From Ornithodoros turicata (taxonomy: Eukaryota; Arthropoda; Arachnida; Ixodida; Argasidae): DNA of 64,000 nt. This document shows, in pieces, positions 11,680 to 22,649 of the stretch (the first letter of the stretch is position 1; the number at the start of each line of letters is the position of its first letter). The position numbers and the translations under genes are program-made. Location: NCBI RefSeq assembly GCF_037126465.1, contig NC_088202.1, positions 118,682,123 through 118,746,122 on the forward strand, in the 5' to 3' direction. A model generated the notes under the pieces. It saw only the letters and a list, made by a program, of their open reading frames with translations, was not told the DNA's origin and did no database searches.

Positions 11680-11830
11680 CAAGACAGCAGGGTGGTGTGG
11701 TTTATACAAGAAAGCAAAAACGACTTCTGTGCTACTTTAATGACAAGCTTTCGTCCAGAATCTGCGTTTCATCAGGTGCAGATGCAGGCGCACTGATGAT
11801 ATGCAGATTCTCCTGTTTCACGAATAAAAA
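11680..11830 (-). mobile_element. Penelope-like 3'-end fragment with hammerhead-like core
   Basis: On the minus strand CTGATGA (11769-11775), a small CAG/CTG hairpin and CGAAAG (11748-11753) occur in the order of a hammerhead ribozyme core. They are followed by cttgtcattaaagtagcac, similar to the attaaagtg context in the 3' region of the Penelope-like elements at 30.2-36.0 kb. No protein is encoded. The assignment is by motif order only. Confidence 0.5.
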
Positions 11831-11976
11831 AGATAACAGCACTCAAACTACTGTTTATAACGTACAAGCTTTCTTGCAGTCGTCTGCATTTCGTCAAGTA
11901 CGCTGACGGTGCGTGACGAAATGCAGACTACTGCAAGAAAGCTTGTACGTTAATAAGCAATAGTTTTAGTGTTATC
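11830..11976. repeat. Imperfect palindrome, arms ~70 bp
   Basis: AACGTACAAGCTTTCTTGCA near 11860-11879 faces its complement at 11932-11951, and the two arms continue to a central GTACGCTGACGGTGCGTGAC. Outer parts (gataacagcactcaaacta against tagttttagtgttatc) still pair. The arm sequence is related to the neighbouring hammerhead-like unit at 11742-11779, so one plus and one minus copy sit face to face. Confidence 0.75.
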
Positions 11977-12038
11977 GTTTTATCACTCGTGTTTACTGCT
12001 CTTGACAAAGTTTCTACTTTCCTCGTTTTGTGGGTAAC

Positions 12039-12616
12039 TTAAAAGCGGTATATAGAGGGGTAGAAATCCAGCGAACCGGTACAGATGTAGGAAGGGAGTT
12101 GCCTCAGGACAGAAGCCGACGATATTTCGAACAGAGACTGTTCTTCTTCTGCTTTTTATTTTTGGGCACCGTCCTCATCATTGGCATGGTATTTAAAGGG
12201 TTAGGTGTGACGTGTTTAAAGGTTCATGCGAATTGTGGGTCAACAGCCCGGAGGAAAGAAAGGGTCCGTACGGGCTTCTACGGTCAGAGTGAATGGCTGC
12301 TTTGTTAGAGTGTGGAGGGGATTATGTGAACGTAGTGATCTAGGCTACAGACCGGTTACAGAAAAATGGAAGGTTCACGAACACGTGGACGAAACGGGAC
12401 AACAGACAAGAATTGGCAAGCATAGTGAAAGATAAGGAGGTTAGTGGTTACGTGGGGAAAATTCCAGAACGAGCAAAGGTTTTTTTTTTTTTTTTGTAAT
12501 ATAAAGTTGTGGCATGATATAAAGAAAGAAAGAAAGAAATCCAGAAGAAGAACAGTCTCTGTTCGAAATATCGGCGGCTTCTGTCCTGAGGCAACTCCCT
12601 TCCTTAAAAGCGGTAT
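12039..12616. mobile_element. Fold-back element with 13-bp target-site duplication
   Basis: TTAAAAGCGGTAT occurs at 12039-12051 and 12604-12616 and directly flanks the insertion 12052-12603. Inside, 12089-12150 and 12542-12603 are inverted copies with about one mismatch. They contain gaacagtctctgttcGAAA, a hairpin followed by GAAA. The left side has 37 bp (12052-12088) with no mirror copy. The loop of about 390 bp is non-coding and includes a T16 run near 12480 and GAAA repeats. The architecture is the same as 5218-5600 and 30189-36006. Confidence 0.7.
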
Positions 12617-12619
12617 GTT

Positions 12620-15600
12620 TTTCATGAAATGTTACAATACAGACAAATATGGCTGCTAGATAGAAAGGAATGTCCCACGACGCATGGTTTGGGACGTATG
12701 CACGCTCATGCTGCGGTATAAGCATTTTCACAAAGGAGCGAAAGTATAGTTAGAAATGTATCCTAGAACGATGAAACCAAAATCATTCAGTCGTCGAAAT
12801 GCTTTTCAAGCTATCCCATAACGATCAGAAGTGGAGGATGATTGTGTCTAGCGTTGCAGAGCATGTGAACTGATGGGAGAGATGGAGGAGTTGTGTTATG
12901 TGCAAGCTGGATGCAATACTATACTTTGAGCTGACGGAGAGACGTCGTCGTATCTTCCACTCAAGTGCTTAGCCACTCCAACTATTGTTTCTTTTCTGCG
13001 TGAGTTCTCTGATCGTTCTTCGTCGGACCAAAGAGATCCTTTCTCTCGTGTTTAGATGTCATCAGAACCATTCTACTTCGAAAACACTTCAGTGTAATTA
13101 AATGGAAAAGTCGTGCTCGAACAGAGAATCTAAACAGTCTACTGTCTACAGGACATCTAAAAGCAAACGTACAAAAAAAAAAAAAAAAAAAAACAGAAAT
13201 AAAAAGGAAGAGAGATCGTACACGCATGTGATTCGTGATGTAATGTCGCGAGACTGCTATGAGGAACAGAGCGGTAATCGGTTCAAGAAACAATTCGACG
13301 TACGGGCTCTTTGACTTACGAGAAGATATCGGCGCACGGCACGCCGTCTTTCACGTAGCTCGCGGAGGACACCCCGCCTAAGCAACCTGCACTATGCCAC
13401 CAAGTGTACGGCGTCCTCGGCCCAGTTGAAGGCCCCCAACCTCTGAATGTGAAGATTGTGAACTGATTTGAAGACAAACAGCACAGTTCTACGCTACTAC
13501 CAACAGAGTGCAGCTGTGCTGCCGTAAGCTCGCGACAACGCCTACGCTACAGCTCATAAGCTCATTTAGACAAGTCTCTACACATAACAGCTTTCGAGAA
13601 AGAGCATTTAAGCCGACTGTGCACAATGTGGCGAGCACCGTCGCTTGCGATTTGACTGCTGCATAGTAAATAGCGAGTTTACCCCAGGAGATATTTTTGC
13701 CGTTATATCTGTATGCAAATCTCGCGCAAGTTGCGAGTTGAAAAAGAGATTAGAGCAGAGAGAAAATCCAGATCCGCTGAATCACTCGCAACTCGATTGT
13801 GACGCGAGGATTAAAGGAATATAAAGTAAATATTATACATTATGATATCCGCGCTCTCGGTGCATGCATTATTACGTCGAACGGGAAGCAAGAATCTATA
13901 TAAATTGGTACTTTCGAGTTGACACTTCTATCGCCCTTTTGAGTTTCCTTTATATGATTCTGCTGCGTTATGGCCTCTGAAATCATCTTAACACAGAGGG
14001 GAAGTAATGATGTCTAGGGCGATTCAGTCGTGCATAAATTGTGGAGAAGAGCTGTGTGGGTTTGCGAAATATATTCCGAGGGATCTACATATGTATAGGT
14101 CGCCCGCGGTGTGCTCGTTAGCGGTAAGGGTGACCGCGACATGCACGGGCGTTCTTCTTAACCGCGAAACTTTACACGCATGAACTCAACGAAACTTTGC
14201 TGAGTTATTCGGGAGGGAACTGTCAAATAAGGGACACTATAACTCTCGGAAGAAATGGTTGATGCTTAACATATTTAAAGATGTGGTCTGTTCTAGTCTG
14301 TCTTTTACGTAAAGATTCTTTGAGACTTGTACTGAAGCCTGGTCTGTTAGCAAAAAACACGCGGGCCCTTCGGTCAGTATCAGGAAGCCAGCGTAAGCCC
14401 AGCGTAAGCCCAGCGTAAGCCCTTCTGTAATGTCTATTGACTCTTTCGTTGACTTTTGACTTCCACGACGTCCTTCACATAGTATTCTATCAATAGACTA
14501 CGTACTTGAAGTCGTCTCAAATGAAGTCAGTAGGGCTGGCCTTGTGCTGCTGCCTCAGCGTGTGTACGAGCTTGTAAAGTCTCAACTTTTTCTGTGCACA
14601 CTCCCTTGTGTGATTTTGGAGATTTCCATGTTCGAAGGTGGTTGAAGGCATACTACGAGCAAAAATTGTTCAAAAATCATTGTATAGAACGAATTTGGCA
14701 GTGTTTTTCAGGGTTTGTTTGGCAGGGTTTTAGTGTCTTAAAAGGGCATCACGGCAAACACGATTTCTCAGCAGTTCCCTATTATACTTACATAAACTGT
14801 TTACCAGATTGTTTTTCCGCGTTTCCACCCCTTGTGCACCCTTGGTTCCTAAGGAAATTACTCAGTTTGAAGAAGCTTTTTGTATAACGCATTTTTCATA
14901 AGTGTCTGGGCAAAATGCATATTTTCATTTCTTGTTCTAATTTGAGTGAGACAGTTCTTCTCAAATAACGGCTACAATTCGATTTTCTTAATTGTATGCA
15001 TGCTACATTCATATAGAAATACACCTGCTAAATATAAGTAACTTATCTATAGCAGTTTTTGAGAAATGATGTTTGCCGTACATAATGAGATGCAATAATT
15101 CCGTAATTAAATAATTTAATTCACTAATAAATAATTAATTCACTAAGGAGATTTGCATATAGTTGTCAAACTCATGCTTGCAAAACTTTTTATCTTCGTC
15201 CACTGGTCAGCTATCTGTAACACGTTATCGAAATTCCCCATGCTTAGGCGTGAGTCCTTCCTCTGTCTGATGTTTTAACTCTCCCTTATTATATGCAAAC
15301 TCCGCATTTTTGTTACACGCTTTCCAGCTGGGGTCGACATCCTACTCGCCTCTGTGATTCTCAGAGTCTATTAAACTATGTCCCTGCGTCGCACACGACG
15401 AAATCGCGGACATGAAATTTTCGTTCCTTAGGACTACCTGAGCCACGTTTCACACTTCCAACGCAGAAATTCCCCTTCTAGATTAGCAGGAGCACAACGG
15501 GGAAGAACAAAAAGTTCAAAACGTAAAACGACGCTATTCATGAATGTAGCGATAGGTCGCCATGTTTACGACTCCGGAGCCCCCTAGCGGCTAAATACGA

Positions 15601-16460
15601 TTGAAAGACGAAAGACGAAGTTCAATTTTATCGAGGTACTATGCGCCATTAAACCCATTACACCAAGGGTAAAATTAGTGAAAAACAGCTACTTCCGGAA
15701 ATTTACGTACCTACCAGGTGATGCAAAACAGGGTAACAAAAACAAGAACAGTTGTATCGATTTTAACAAGAGTTGTATCAAACGATAGAAACGATCGAGG
15801 AAGGCTGGATCTTTTGAAATGGCAAGGAAAGGGAATTTCAATGTTTGAGGAAAGCGGACTTTTTACCAGCTCGTATATCTTAAACTGTTACTACCTGTCT
15901 CTTCACAATTCTACATTACTTATATCGTTGCAACCCGCGTGTCTCGCATTCTTATTCTCTCAAACTGTTGTTTTTCTCACGAAAGTATCATAAAGGCAAT
16001 TTCCAGTTTTGAGAAGTAAGACATGAGAGTGTGTCACAATCTGCCACCAGCCGGGCAACACTGCTCCTCCGTGGTCGACTTCTGTTTCCTCCGCACAGCA
16101 GCTGTCAGTCTTCTAGCGTAGGGCGGAAAGCAGAGACGAAGAATGTGCGCGCGCAGGTAGCAGGAGACAGTCGCCAGAGTCCTCGAGGACGTCGGTTACA
16201 CTTGGATAATCCGAAACTATGAAGAACAACCGCTGCCTAAATTATTAAGCTATAATTAAACGTATAAATCAATTATTAATTTAATAACTAAATAATTAAA
16301 TCAATTATTTAGTAGCTATATAACTGATAAATTAATTCATTAATTAATAAATTTAATACTAAATAAAAAAAAAACGGCCGAGGACTGTCGCAACTTGGTG
16401 GAAGGGTACAAGTTGCTCAGACACGCCATCTTGCGCGAGGGATGTTAAATGTGTTATATA
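12620..16460. other. No gene recognised; A21 run, short tandem repeat, AT-rich blocks
   Basis: A21 lies at 13173-13193. An 11-bp unit, cagcgtaagcc, is repeated about three times at 14390-14423. AT-rich, TTAATTAA-type low-complexity DNA lies at 15100-15160 and 16235-16370. Open frames here show no recognisable domains. Confidence 0.5.
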
Positions 16461-17745
16461 AGGGCTGTTCATTCAAGATTTCCCCTGACCAACTTCTTCT
16501 GCGTGGAGAGGTATGAGAGTTTATTAGCACTTTTATTAGTCCTTCTCTGCATAGCTTCCACACAAATCCGCACACTTCTGCCAGCGTTTAATGCAGCTCT
16601 CAAGACCCATCTTGTTGAAGGCTGCAGGTTGGACATCTAGTCATGATTTCACCTCAGATATGCTTTCGTCGTTGTCTGGGAAGTGCTTTCCTTTCAGAAA
16701 AAAACTTTACGGCGGGAAAGATATTGAAATGATTGTTCCAGGTCCGGAGAATAAGGAGGATGGGGTAGAATTTCGTAGCCACAAGAGCGAGCTATGCATT
16801 GGGCAACGTGGGAGTTGTGCCCTAGTGCATTGTCTTGCAGCAGGAGGCCACCTTTTGTGAGCTTGCCACGCCTTTTCTGTTCGATAGCTTCCCGTAATTT
16901 CCTCAGCGATGAATAATAATATGCACCAAGTATTGTGGTACCTTTCTCAAAAGTATAAATCATCAGTACATCATACGTTGATCCAAAAAGACTGTGACCA
17001 TCACCTTGCCAGCTGAGGGTTGAGCAAGTGCCTTCTTGGGTGGTGGGGTGGAAAGGTGCTTCCAATGATTCTATCGCATTTCGGTCTTTGGATCAAAGTG
17101 GTGAACCCATGTCTCATCCTCTGTAGTTAGTTTGTCGGAAAAGTCCATCTGGTCCTGCAGACACAGGGTCAAAAGTTCACTATGGCAATGGACTCTGGTT
17201 TCTTTCTGGAAAGCCTTCAGCAAACGAGGAACCCACCGTGCCGCAACCTTGCTTATATTCAGGTGGTCGTGAATCCTTTTTTCCACAGACCCTCCACTAA
17301 TATTCATCCTTTAAATCAATTCCCGAATGGTTACACGGCGATCCTCTAGGCCTCAACTCTCTTGACAGTGTCCTGACAACTCTCTGACAGTGAGTGCAGG
17401 CGACCAGCAATTGGGGACGTTCGACATCATTTAAACTGCCTGTGCCAGTATTTAATAACTTCATGGGATGGGGCATCTTGCCCATAGACAGAGGTGATCG
17501 CATCCGAAATTTCCTGAGACGATTTTTCTTTCAGAAAGAGGAACCTAATCACCGATGGACACTCCACTGGCTCCATGTCTGCACTTCACTGCACATTCAC
17601 TAAAAAAAAAAACACACAAACGGTGACCACTACACGCCAGTACCTTTAACGGTATAGCACAGAATTATGTACGATTATATGTACCAAATTTCACACTCCT
17701 ACGACCACTAGAAGTTGGTCAGGGAAATCTCTAATGTACCACCCT
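16461..17745 (-). mobile_element. mariner transposon, inactive
   Basis: Length is about 1285 bp, the classic mariner size. The ends are inverted: AGGGCTGTTCATTCAAGATT at 16461 against a right end whose complement begins AGGGTGGTACATTAGAGATT, both continuing TTCCC(C)TGACCAACTTC. A TA precedes the left end. The transposase on the minus strand has an ATG near 17579 and several frame breaks. Seen are the helix-turn-helix region (EISDAITSVYGQDAPSH), EDETWVHHFDP with the first catalytic Asp, LLQDNALGHNSH with the second, and LPHPPYSPDL. In functional mariners the third Asp of D,D34D lies in the downstream SDYH; here the corresponding stretch is SFQY, so it is lost. The element is dead on two counts. 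Confidence 0.88.
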
Positions 17746-18245
17746 CGTGTAGGTGTCATAAAGACCAGTTTGCGCGCATGACGTCACAATCTTGCTGTAC
17801 CGCTGCAATCACCAGGTCATCTGCTTGGTGTGGGCAAAACAGCAATCAATTTGAGTGAATGGAGTGATCGCTTTTATGCAAAGTGGGCATGCCGCAAAGC
17901 CGTGTATCCTTCGGGTGCACAACCCGATGAGAAAAGGGTGACGAAATCACTGTTCATCAGTTTCTGCGAAACGCAGAACGAAGAAACAGTTTTTTTTTTT
18001 TAATCGTTTTTGTGTGTTTGAACCGTTTTGATCAGTTAAACGAAAAAATTCCCTGACATCGCCTTTGTGAGATCCCCTCACGACACATGTGTACAAATAA
18101 ACGACGCTAATATGAATCGGTGCACGGTAGCAAATCAGCGCTGTTTTCAGAAACGCCCTGATAAAACATCTCGCCTAAGGTGAAGTATTTTTAACGCCCA
18201 GTGACTTGTACACTTGCACAGTATCAGCAGTGAACTGGCTGAACG
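17746..18245. other. No gene recognised; TTCTGCG hairpin
   Basis: A perfect hairpin, TTCTGCG-AAA-CGCAGAA, lies at 17963-17979, just before a T12 run. Nearby gatgag ... cgaaat words recall hammerhead-like repeats, but the core is incomplete. Confidence 0.35.
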
Positions 18246-18830
18246 TTGACGATTTTGCCCTTTGCCAACAGTACGTTGCCTTTCGTTACAGTGCAGGTCT
18301 CACCCGTAAACGTGTCTTTATGTCCGCGTCATGTTAGGTTCTTTACTCACAGAAGGCCAGTCTCGAGAGATGGGACACGCAGGACATCATGTACAGGTAT
18401 TCGCTTTGTAGTCGTCGCTACTTTACAGATGATATACCCATTTCCAACGCCCTCTGAGCTGACCGCTGACCATTTCTCACTGAAACTTAGTCGTTTTTCT
18501 TCTCGAAAAACTCGGTCGAGAAGCCCACGGAGTCACGTGACTCGTGGCTCCAAGGTGTGTGGACCACCCCATGTGGAATCTGTCTATGGTACCCATAAAT
18601 GCAGCCTCTTCATCTTCATTCTTACTCATGACGCCTCTGACCTGCGGAGTGTCTTGTTTTGTACCCTGTCTCCTATTGGATTCCCTTTTGTACCTGTCCT
18701 TCTTGAAATGACCTCTCTTTCTGCAGAAGAAGCATTCCTTGTTTTCGTGGTCCCTTTTGCTGCGATCGTTGGTCTCCACAGTCTGCACTTTTAGACGTCT
18801 TTTTTCACTTCACTCTTCTAAGACGTTCCT
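18246..18830 (-). mobile_element. Ty1/copia gag-pol fragment (zinc knuckle to protease)
   Basis: The minus strand reads ENKECFFCRKRGHFKKD, a CCHC zinc knuckle whose last Cys is changed to Arg, then the spacer EEAAFMGTIDRFHMGWSTH. LGATSHVT follows, matching the copia protease site LDSGATSHM with the catalytic Asp missing. After a stop the frame continues VGNGYIICKV and VHDVLRVPSLETGLL, which corresponds to the segment after protease in copia polyproteins. No LTR is evident, and reverse transcriptase and integrase are absent. It is a short decayed relic abutting the hAT element at 18848. Confidence 0.75.
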
Positions 18831-18847
18831 CTCTGTTGCTCGATGAG

Positions 18848-20136
18848 CAGACCTGGGAAGTAATTAATTACGGGCAATTGAGCTACTGGAATTAATTACT
18901 TTTTCGGTCATTAAATACTGGAATAAAGGACTGTTGAAAACATGTTACTGTAATTGTAACTTCACTACTTTTTGTGTAACTTGTATTCAAAAGAAAATTA
19001 CTTTTCAAATTACTTACGACGTGTACTTCAGCACCAGCATGCAAAACTCGTTTTGTGCGACCTTGTTCTCAAGTCCGAAATTGACCTAGCAACACTGACT
19101 AACAGAGTAGCTCAGCTAGCAGCTAGCTTGCTAACCTGCCGTGTTGAACTAGATTATGGAGACAAGCGAAGCCATGCCAGCAGTAGTCCGTCTTTGACTG
19201 CCCTGACTGCAGCACGGTTGTTTTGCCAGGCGTGGGCAAGTGAGTCGCATTCGGGAGCGCGCTTTTCGAAGCTGGTTTGCACCGAAAGGTTTGTACTATA
19301 CTGGCCGATAACATGATTGAGGGCATAGAGAAAAGGTTCAGCACAATGGTAACACAAAGGCACCTCAGAACTAGTTATGTGTCACATCTGAAGTTCAAGG
19401 CAGACTGGATAGAAATGACAGAAAAGAAACTAACTGCGTTGTCCTCCTTCAGAAATGCAATTAAACTGGCAGCTGTTTCCGAGCAGTGGCAGGCACATCA
19501 AGACCGATCGTCTGACAATGACTCTCCTAACACCTTATTTACATTTGAAGCAACAATTAAAATAAATAAATAAATAAGACAAGTCTGCTGCGCCTTGGGA
19601 GCAACGGTGAAAGCTTGGGCACACATCGGAAGGGGACAACACGACACGAGCAGCTCGTATTTCAATGTCTACGTCATCCGATCTTGAATGCCCGGAGGAC
19701 TTCTCACTTATAAGATCTGTTTCTCAACTGTAATACATCTTTACCAAGCAGTACATCTTGTGGTACGGTTGTTCAGTATCGGAAGTATTATCATGAGGAA
19801 GAGGAGAGGGAGCCTTACAGATGAAAACTTTCAGCATGTTGCTCTTCTGAGAACCAATGGACATTACAAAGTGGACTCATAAACCATAAGTTGGTTGTTC
19901 TGCTGGGCATTCTAGCTGAACCTTCTTGTGTATTGCGAATGTTTGGCGCAAATACATACTACATTCCAATGGTAAGAGGCTTGATATTTAGCGACCTTAA
20001 GCACATGTAGCCGGAACTACCTTCGTTACATAACGTTCGTTCGTTCTGTAACACTAGCTGGAACTTAAGTACTTCCACAGCCGTGTAACTGTGACTGCAA
20101 TGTAATTACATTTGGTGAGTAACTTTCCCAGGTCTG
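18848..20136 (+). mobile_element. hAT DNA transposon, internally deleted, with transposase remnant
   Basis: The ends are inverted: CAGACCTGGGAAGTAA at 18848 and, at 20136 on the other strand, CAGACCTGGGAAAGTTACTC. The CAG...TGGGAAAGTTAC style is typical of hAT elements. Inside, 19300-19575 on the plus strand encodes IEGIEKRFSTMV and YVSHLKFKADWI, which resembles the C-terminal region of hAT transposases. The N-terminal and catalytic parts are missing. I could not find a clean 8-bp target-site duplication (flanks tcgatgag and taatttgc differ), so age or a flank change must be assumed. Confidence 0.75.
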
Positions 20137-20384
20137 TAATTTGCCTTTGACGTATTCCAGAGTCAGCTCAGTATCAGGACGAGCATCCACCGCTGTGATT
20201 CAAGTTCCGTAATCTTAGAGGAGTCCGCTCAGCAGTTGCGCTGCAACTTGAAATTTCGAGATTCCTTGATCCATCCCACGTCGTCTCTCCATCAGACCTA
20301 AGCCGTCCCGGATCTACTGTAGCATCTCCTACCCGCCATTGAGACGTGCCTGATATAGCTTCCGCAACAGGTACATCTCGTTCC

Positions 20385-20521
20385 ACTCTCATTCGTCTGG
20401 AAAGTCTTCGGAAAACCCAGGGAAAACCTCAGACTGCACAGTCGGTGACAGGATTCGAACCCGTGTCCCCTCCCAGTCTCGGCTTGGAAAGCGATCATCC
20501 TAACCACTATGCCACGGGAGA
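20385..20521 (-). mobile_element. tRNA-derived SINE (head and start of body)
   Basis: On the minus strand the head begins ctcccgtggcatagtggtta (A-box region) and has the B box GGTTCGAATCC near 20455. The body tctgaggttttccctgggtt and ttccgaagactttccagac follows. The same head organisation is seen at 47588-47841. The 3' boundary is unclear; sequence down to about 20165 may still belong to it. Confidence 0.78.
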
Positions 20522-21904
20522 TGGTAGAGGTACTCTTGGGGACACGGTTAGCGAAAATCGCCTGTCAGTACTTTGTCGTCCCCTATTACCTCGGTTGCGC
20601 TTGAAAGTGTCGTGCCAATATTCTGTTTGGAGGTGTACCAGGTGCAGCACCTGTTTATTACTCAAAAGAAATAGTTTCGCAACACCTGGAGGCTTGAGAT
20701 GCAATAAACCAGGGAGTGCTGATTTTAGATAACCGTGTCCCCTACAGTACTTTGATAGTCTCATAAACAGTATCACTCGATTGCAAAGAGTGCGGGTGCA
20801 AACCTGCATTCCACGACTGATGTGTGATAGCGAGATGCACTAATAAGACCACCAGAGAAAATCATTGAGGCTGCAAAGATAGCTTAACTTGGAACGTCGT
20901 GTGTCAGCACCTCATCTTTGGCGCTCTCTGATAAGGAACTGTTTGTTCTTAGATCATCAAGACTATGTACATAGATATAATAACTCTGCGTACTCGCGAA
21001 ATAAACCTGTTGGAAGTTAGGGCTCGTCCGTCATATGGCGGTCCTTGTCTTCTCGTCTGCGCTTTATGAATTAACAAACAGTGTCACACTTCGGACCGAC
21101 GTATTACTTATCACATAAAGGCCCGCAAGGGCTAATAAAGCCCGGAATAGAAGCATTCGCAGTTTTTATTGGTGTTTTGCCACTGCATAGCACAACAAAA
21201 AATCAAACGACATTTTGACGTTTAAAGCTTTTTGCATCAAACGAAAGAGTGCTAGAGAGAAAGGAAAGGGTCTCCTTGAAGCTTCAAAATTCGAGGGGAA
21301 GCGCCTTGCGGTTGTGCGCTCTATCTATCTCACTGTCGTTGGTTGTCACCTCCGAGCTTCGGAACCGTGGACAAAGTTGATTCAGCCTTGCTGGGCTAGA
21401 CTTCTGATCCGGAAAACTTCAACGCTTCCGTCGACGAGATGACTTGTGCACCTAGCTTATTTTTATGATTTATGTCGATTTGTTGTTAAATTATCGACGT
21501 TTCTCGTTTTCTTATCGCATTGCACCTCCTGTCCTTGTCTGGTACTTGCGACAGTCATCAATGTCACCATTCCACTGTCTCTGCAATCTCGCCTGTGGCC
21601 CGGTTGTCAGAAGCGATGACCTTCTGTACGGCCCCCGGTATCAGTAACTGATACAAAACTGCCCGAGTACTTACTTGAATGTTTTGGTGAATGATAATTT
21701 ACGCGTGGCGTCAAGATCCTCCCACGTCTACAGCAGCAACATCTGCAGCCCCCCCCCCCCCCCCCCCTACATATGCGGATGCTTTCAGTGGACCTTTGAG
21801 TGGCAGCCTCAGTATGTCACTAAAACACTACTTCTTCGTGTGGAAGGTAAATTATTTCCGTTTTCCTGCTATCACAGTCCCAATACATTGTTTGTAGTTC
21901 TCCC
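20522..21904. other. No gene recognised; C19 run at 21749-21767
   Basis: A 19-C homopolymer is present. At 20990-21040 an aataaa word followed by tgttggaagttagggctcgt has the look of an LTR R-region, but no partner LTR or TG...CA boundaries were found, so I do not call one. Confidence 0.4.
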
Positions 21905-21910
21905 CAATAG

Positions 21911-22640
21911 CCGAACGACTACGCTGTGCAACACTTCGTCATAATGCTTTTTTATTGCCTGATGTATCTTTCCGGGGATATTGAACTGAATCCTGGCCCT
22001 CGCACTCTCGGGGGCATGGTAACAACAACAATAGTAGATAGGGAACAACGGATAACATGAGTAGTTTCATGGAGTAGGCGAATTCGTCGTGTCATGAGTT
22101 CGATGTCTCCCTTTGATTTTATTTTTTGTGCCAACATCAATATAAGGTTTCAGCGCAGGAACTCCAGTTCCCTGCTTGTAGGATTTATTGTCTAATAAAA
22201 AGCCTATGGCCAAGGATATTTCACTTCTTAAACGTAATCAGACGTCGGTGGAATATAAACTGCACAGTCTAAACAACAAAGTTAAACTTTTGGAGACCGC
22301 CGTAGCGGCAACTCAGGAGCTTGGCGATTCCGTTAATGACGTCAGAGCAGAAATTCCTTCGCTGCAATGGTCGATAATGGACCTACACGCACGTGATGAT
22401 GGCCTTGAGATCTGACATCGATACGTACAAAATATGTCTTTCGTCGGTTGCCCACAGTAGCTTCCTTCTGGGCGTCCTACTGACTATTTTTGTACGCTTA
22501 CGAGTAACTACATTTGCACTTTACGTTATCATTTTACGTAGTAACCTTACCATACTTGGGGATTTTGATATTCCCGATGTGGATTGGAATATCTTTCAAC
22601 CTGTGGACACCGTGATAAAGCACTTGATTTGATACGAAAT
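21911..22640 (+). mobile_element. CR1/L2-type LINE 5' fragment with N-terminal 2A-like motif
   Basis: The frame open from 21911 has ATG at 21944 and reads MLFYCLMYLSG, then DIELNPGP at 21977-22000, a full match to the 2A ribosome-skipping consensus D-x-E-x-N-P-G-P. It stops near 22060. The hydrophobic run before 2A looks like a signal sequence. Downstream, 22200-22415 encodes a charged, heptad-like segment (ISLLKRNQTSVEYKLHSLNN, KVKLLETAVAAT) resembling a LINE ORF1 coiled coil. Then 22545-22600 reads LTILGDFDIPDVDWN, the catalytic GDFN-type motif of the AP endonuclease. Frames are broken and the reverse transcriptase is missing, so this is a relic. Known CR1-like LINEs can start with hydrophobic-2A peptides. 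Confidence 0.7.
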
Positions 22641-22649
22641 GAATAAAGC

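Noticed and set aside
20870..21100. Possible solo LTR (aataaa followed by tgttggaagttagggctcgt)
   Set aside because: No TG...CA borders, no target duplication and no partner copy in the window.
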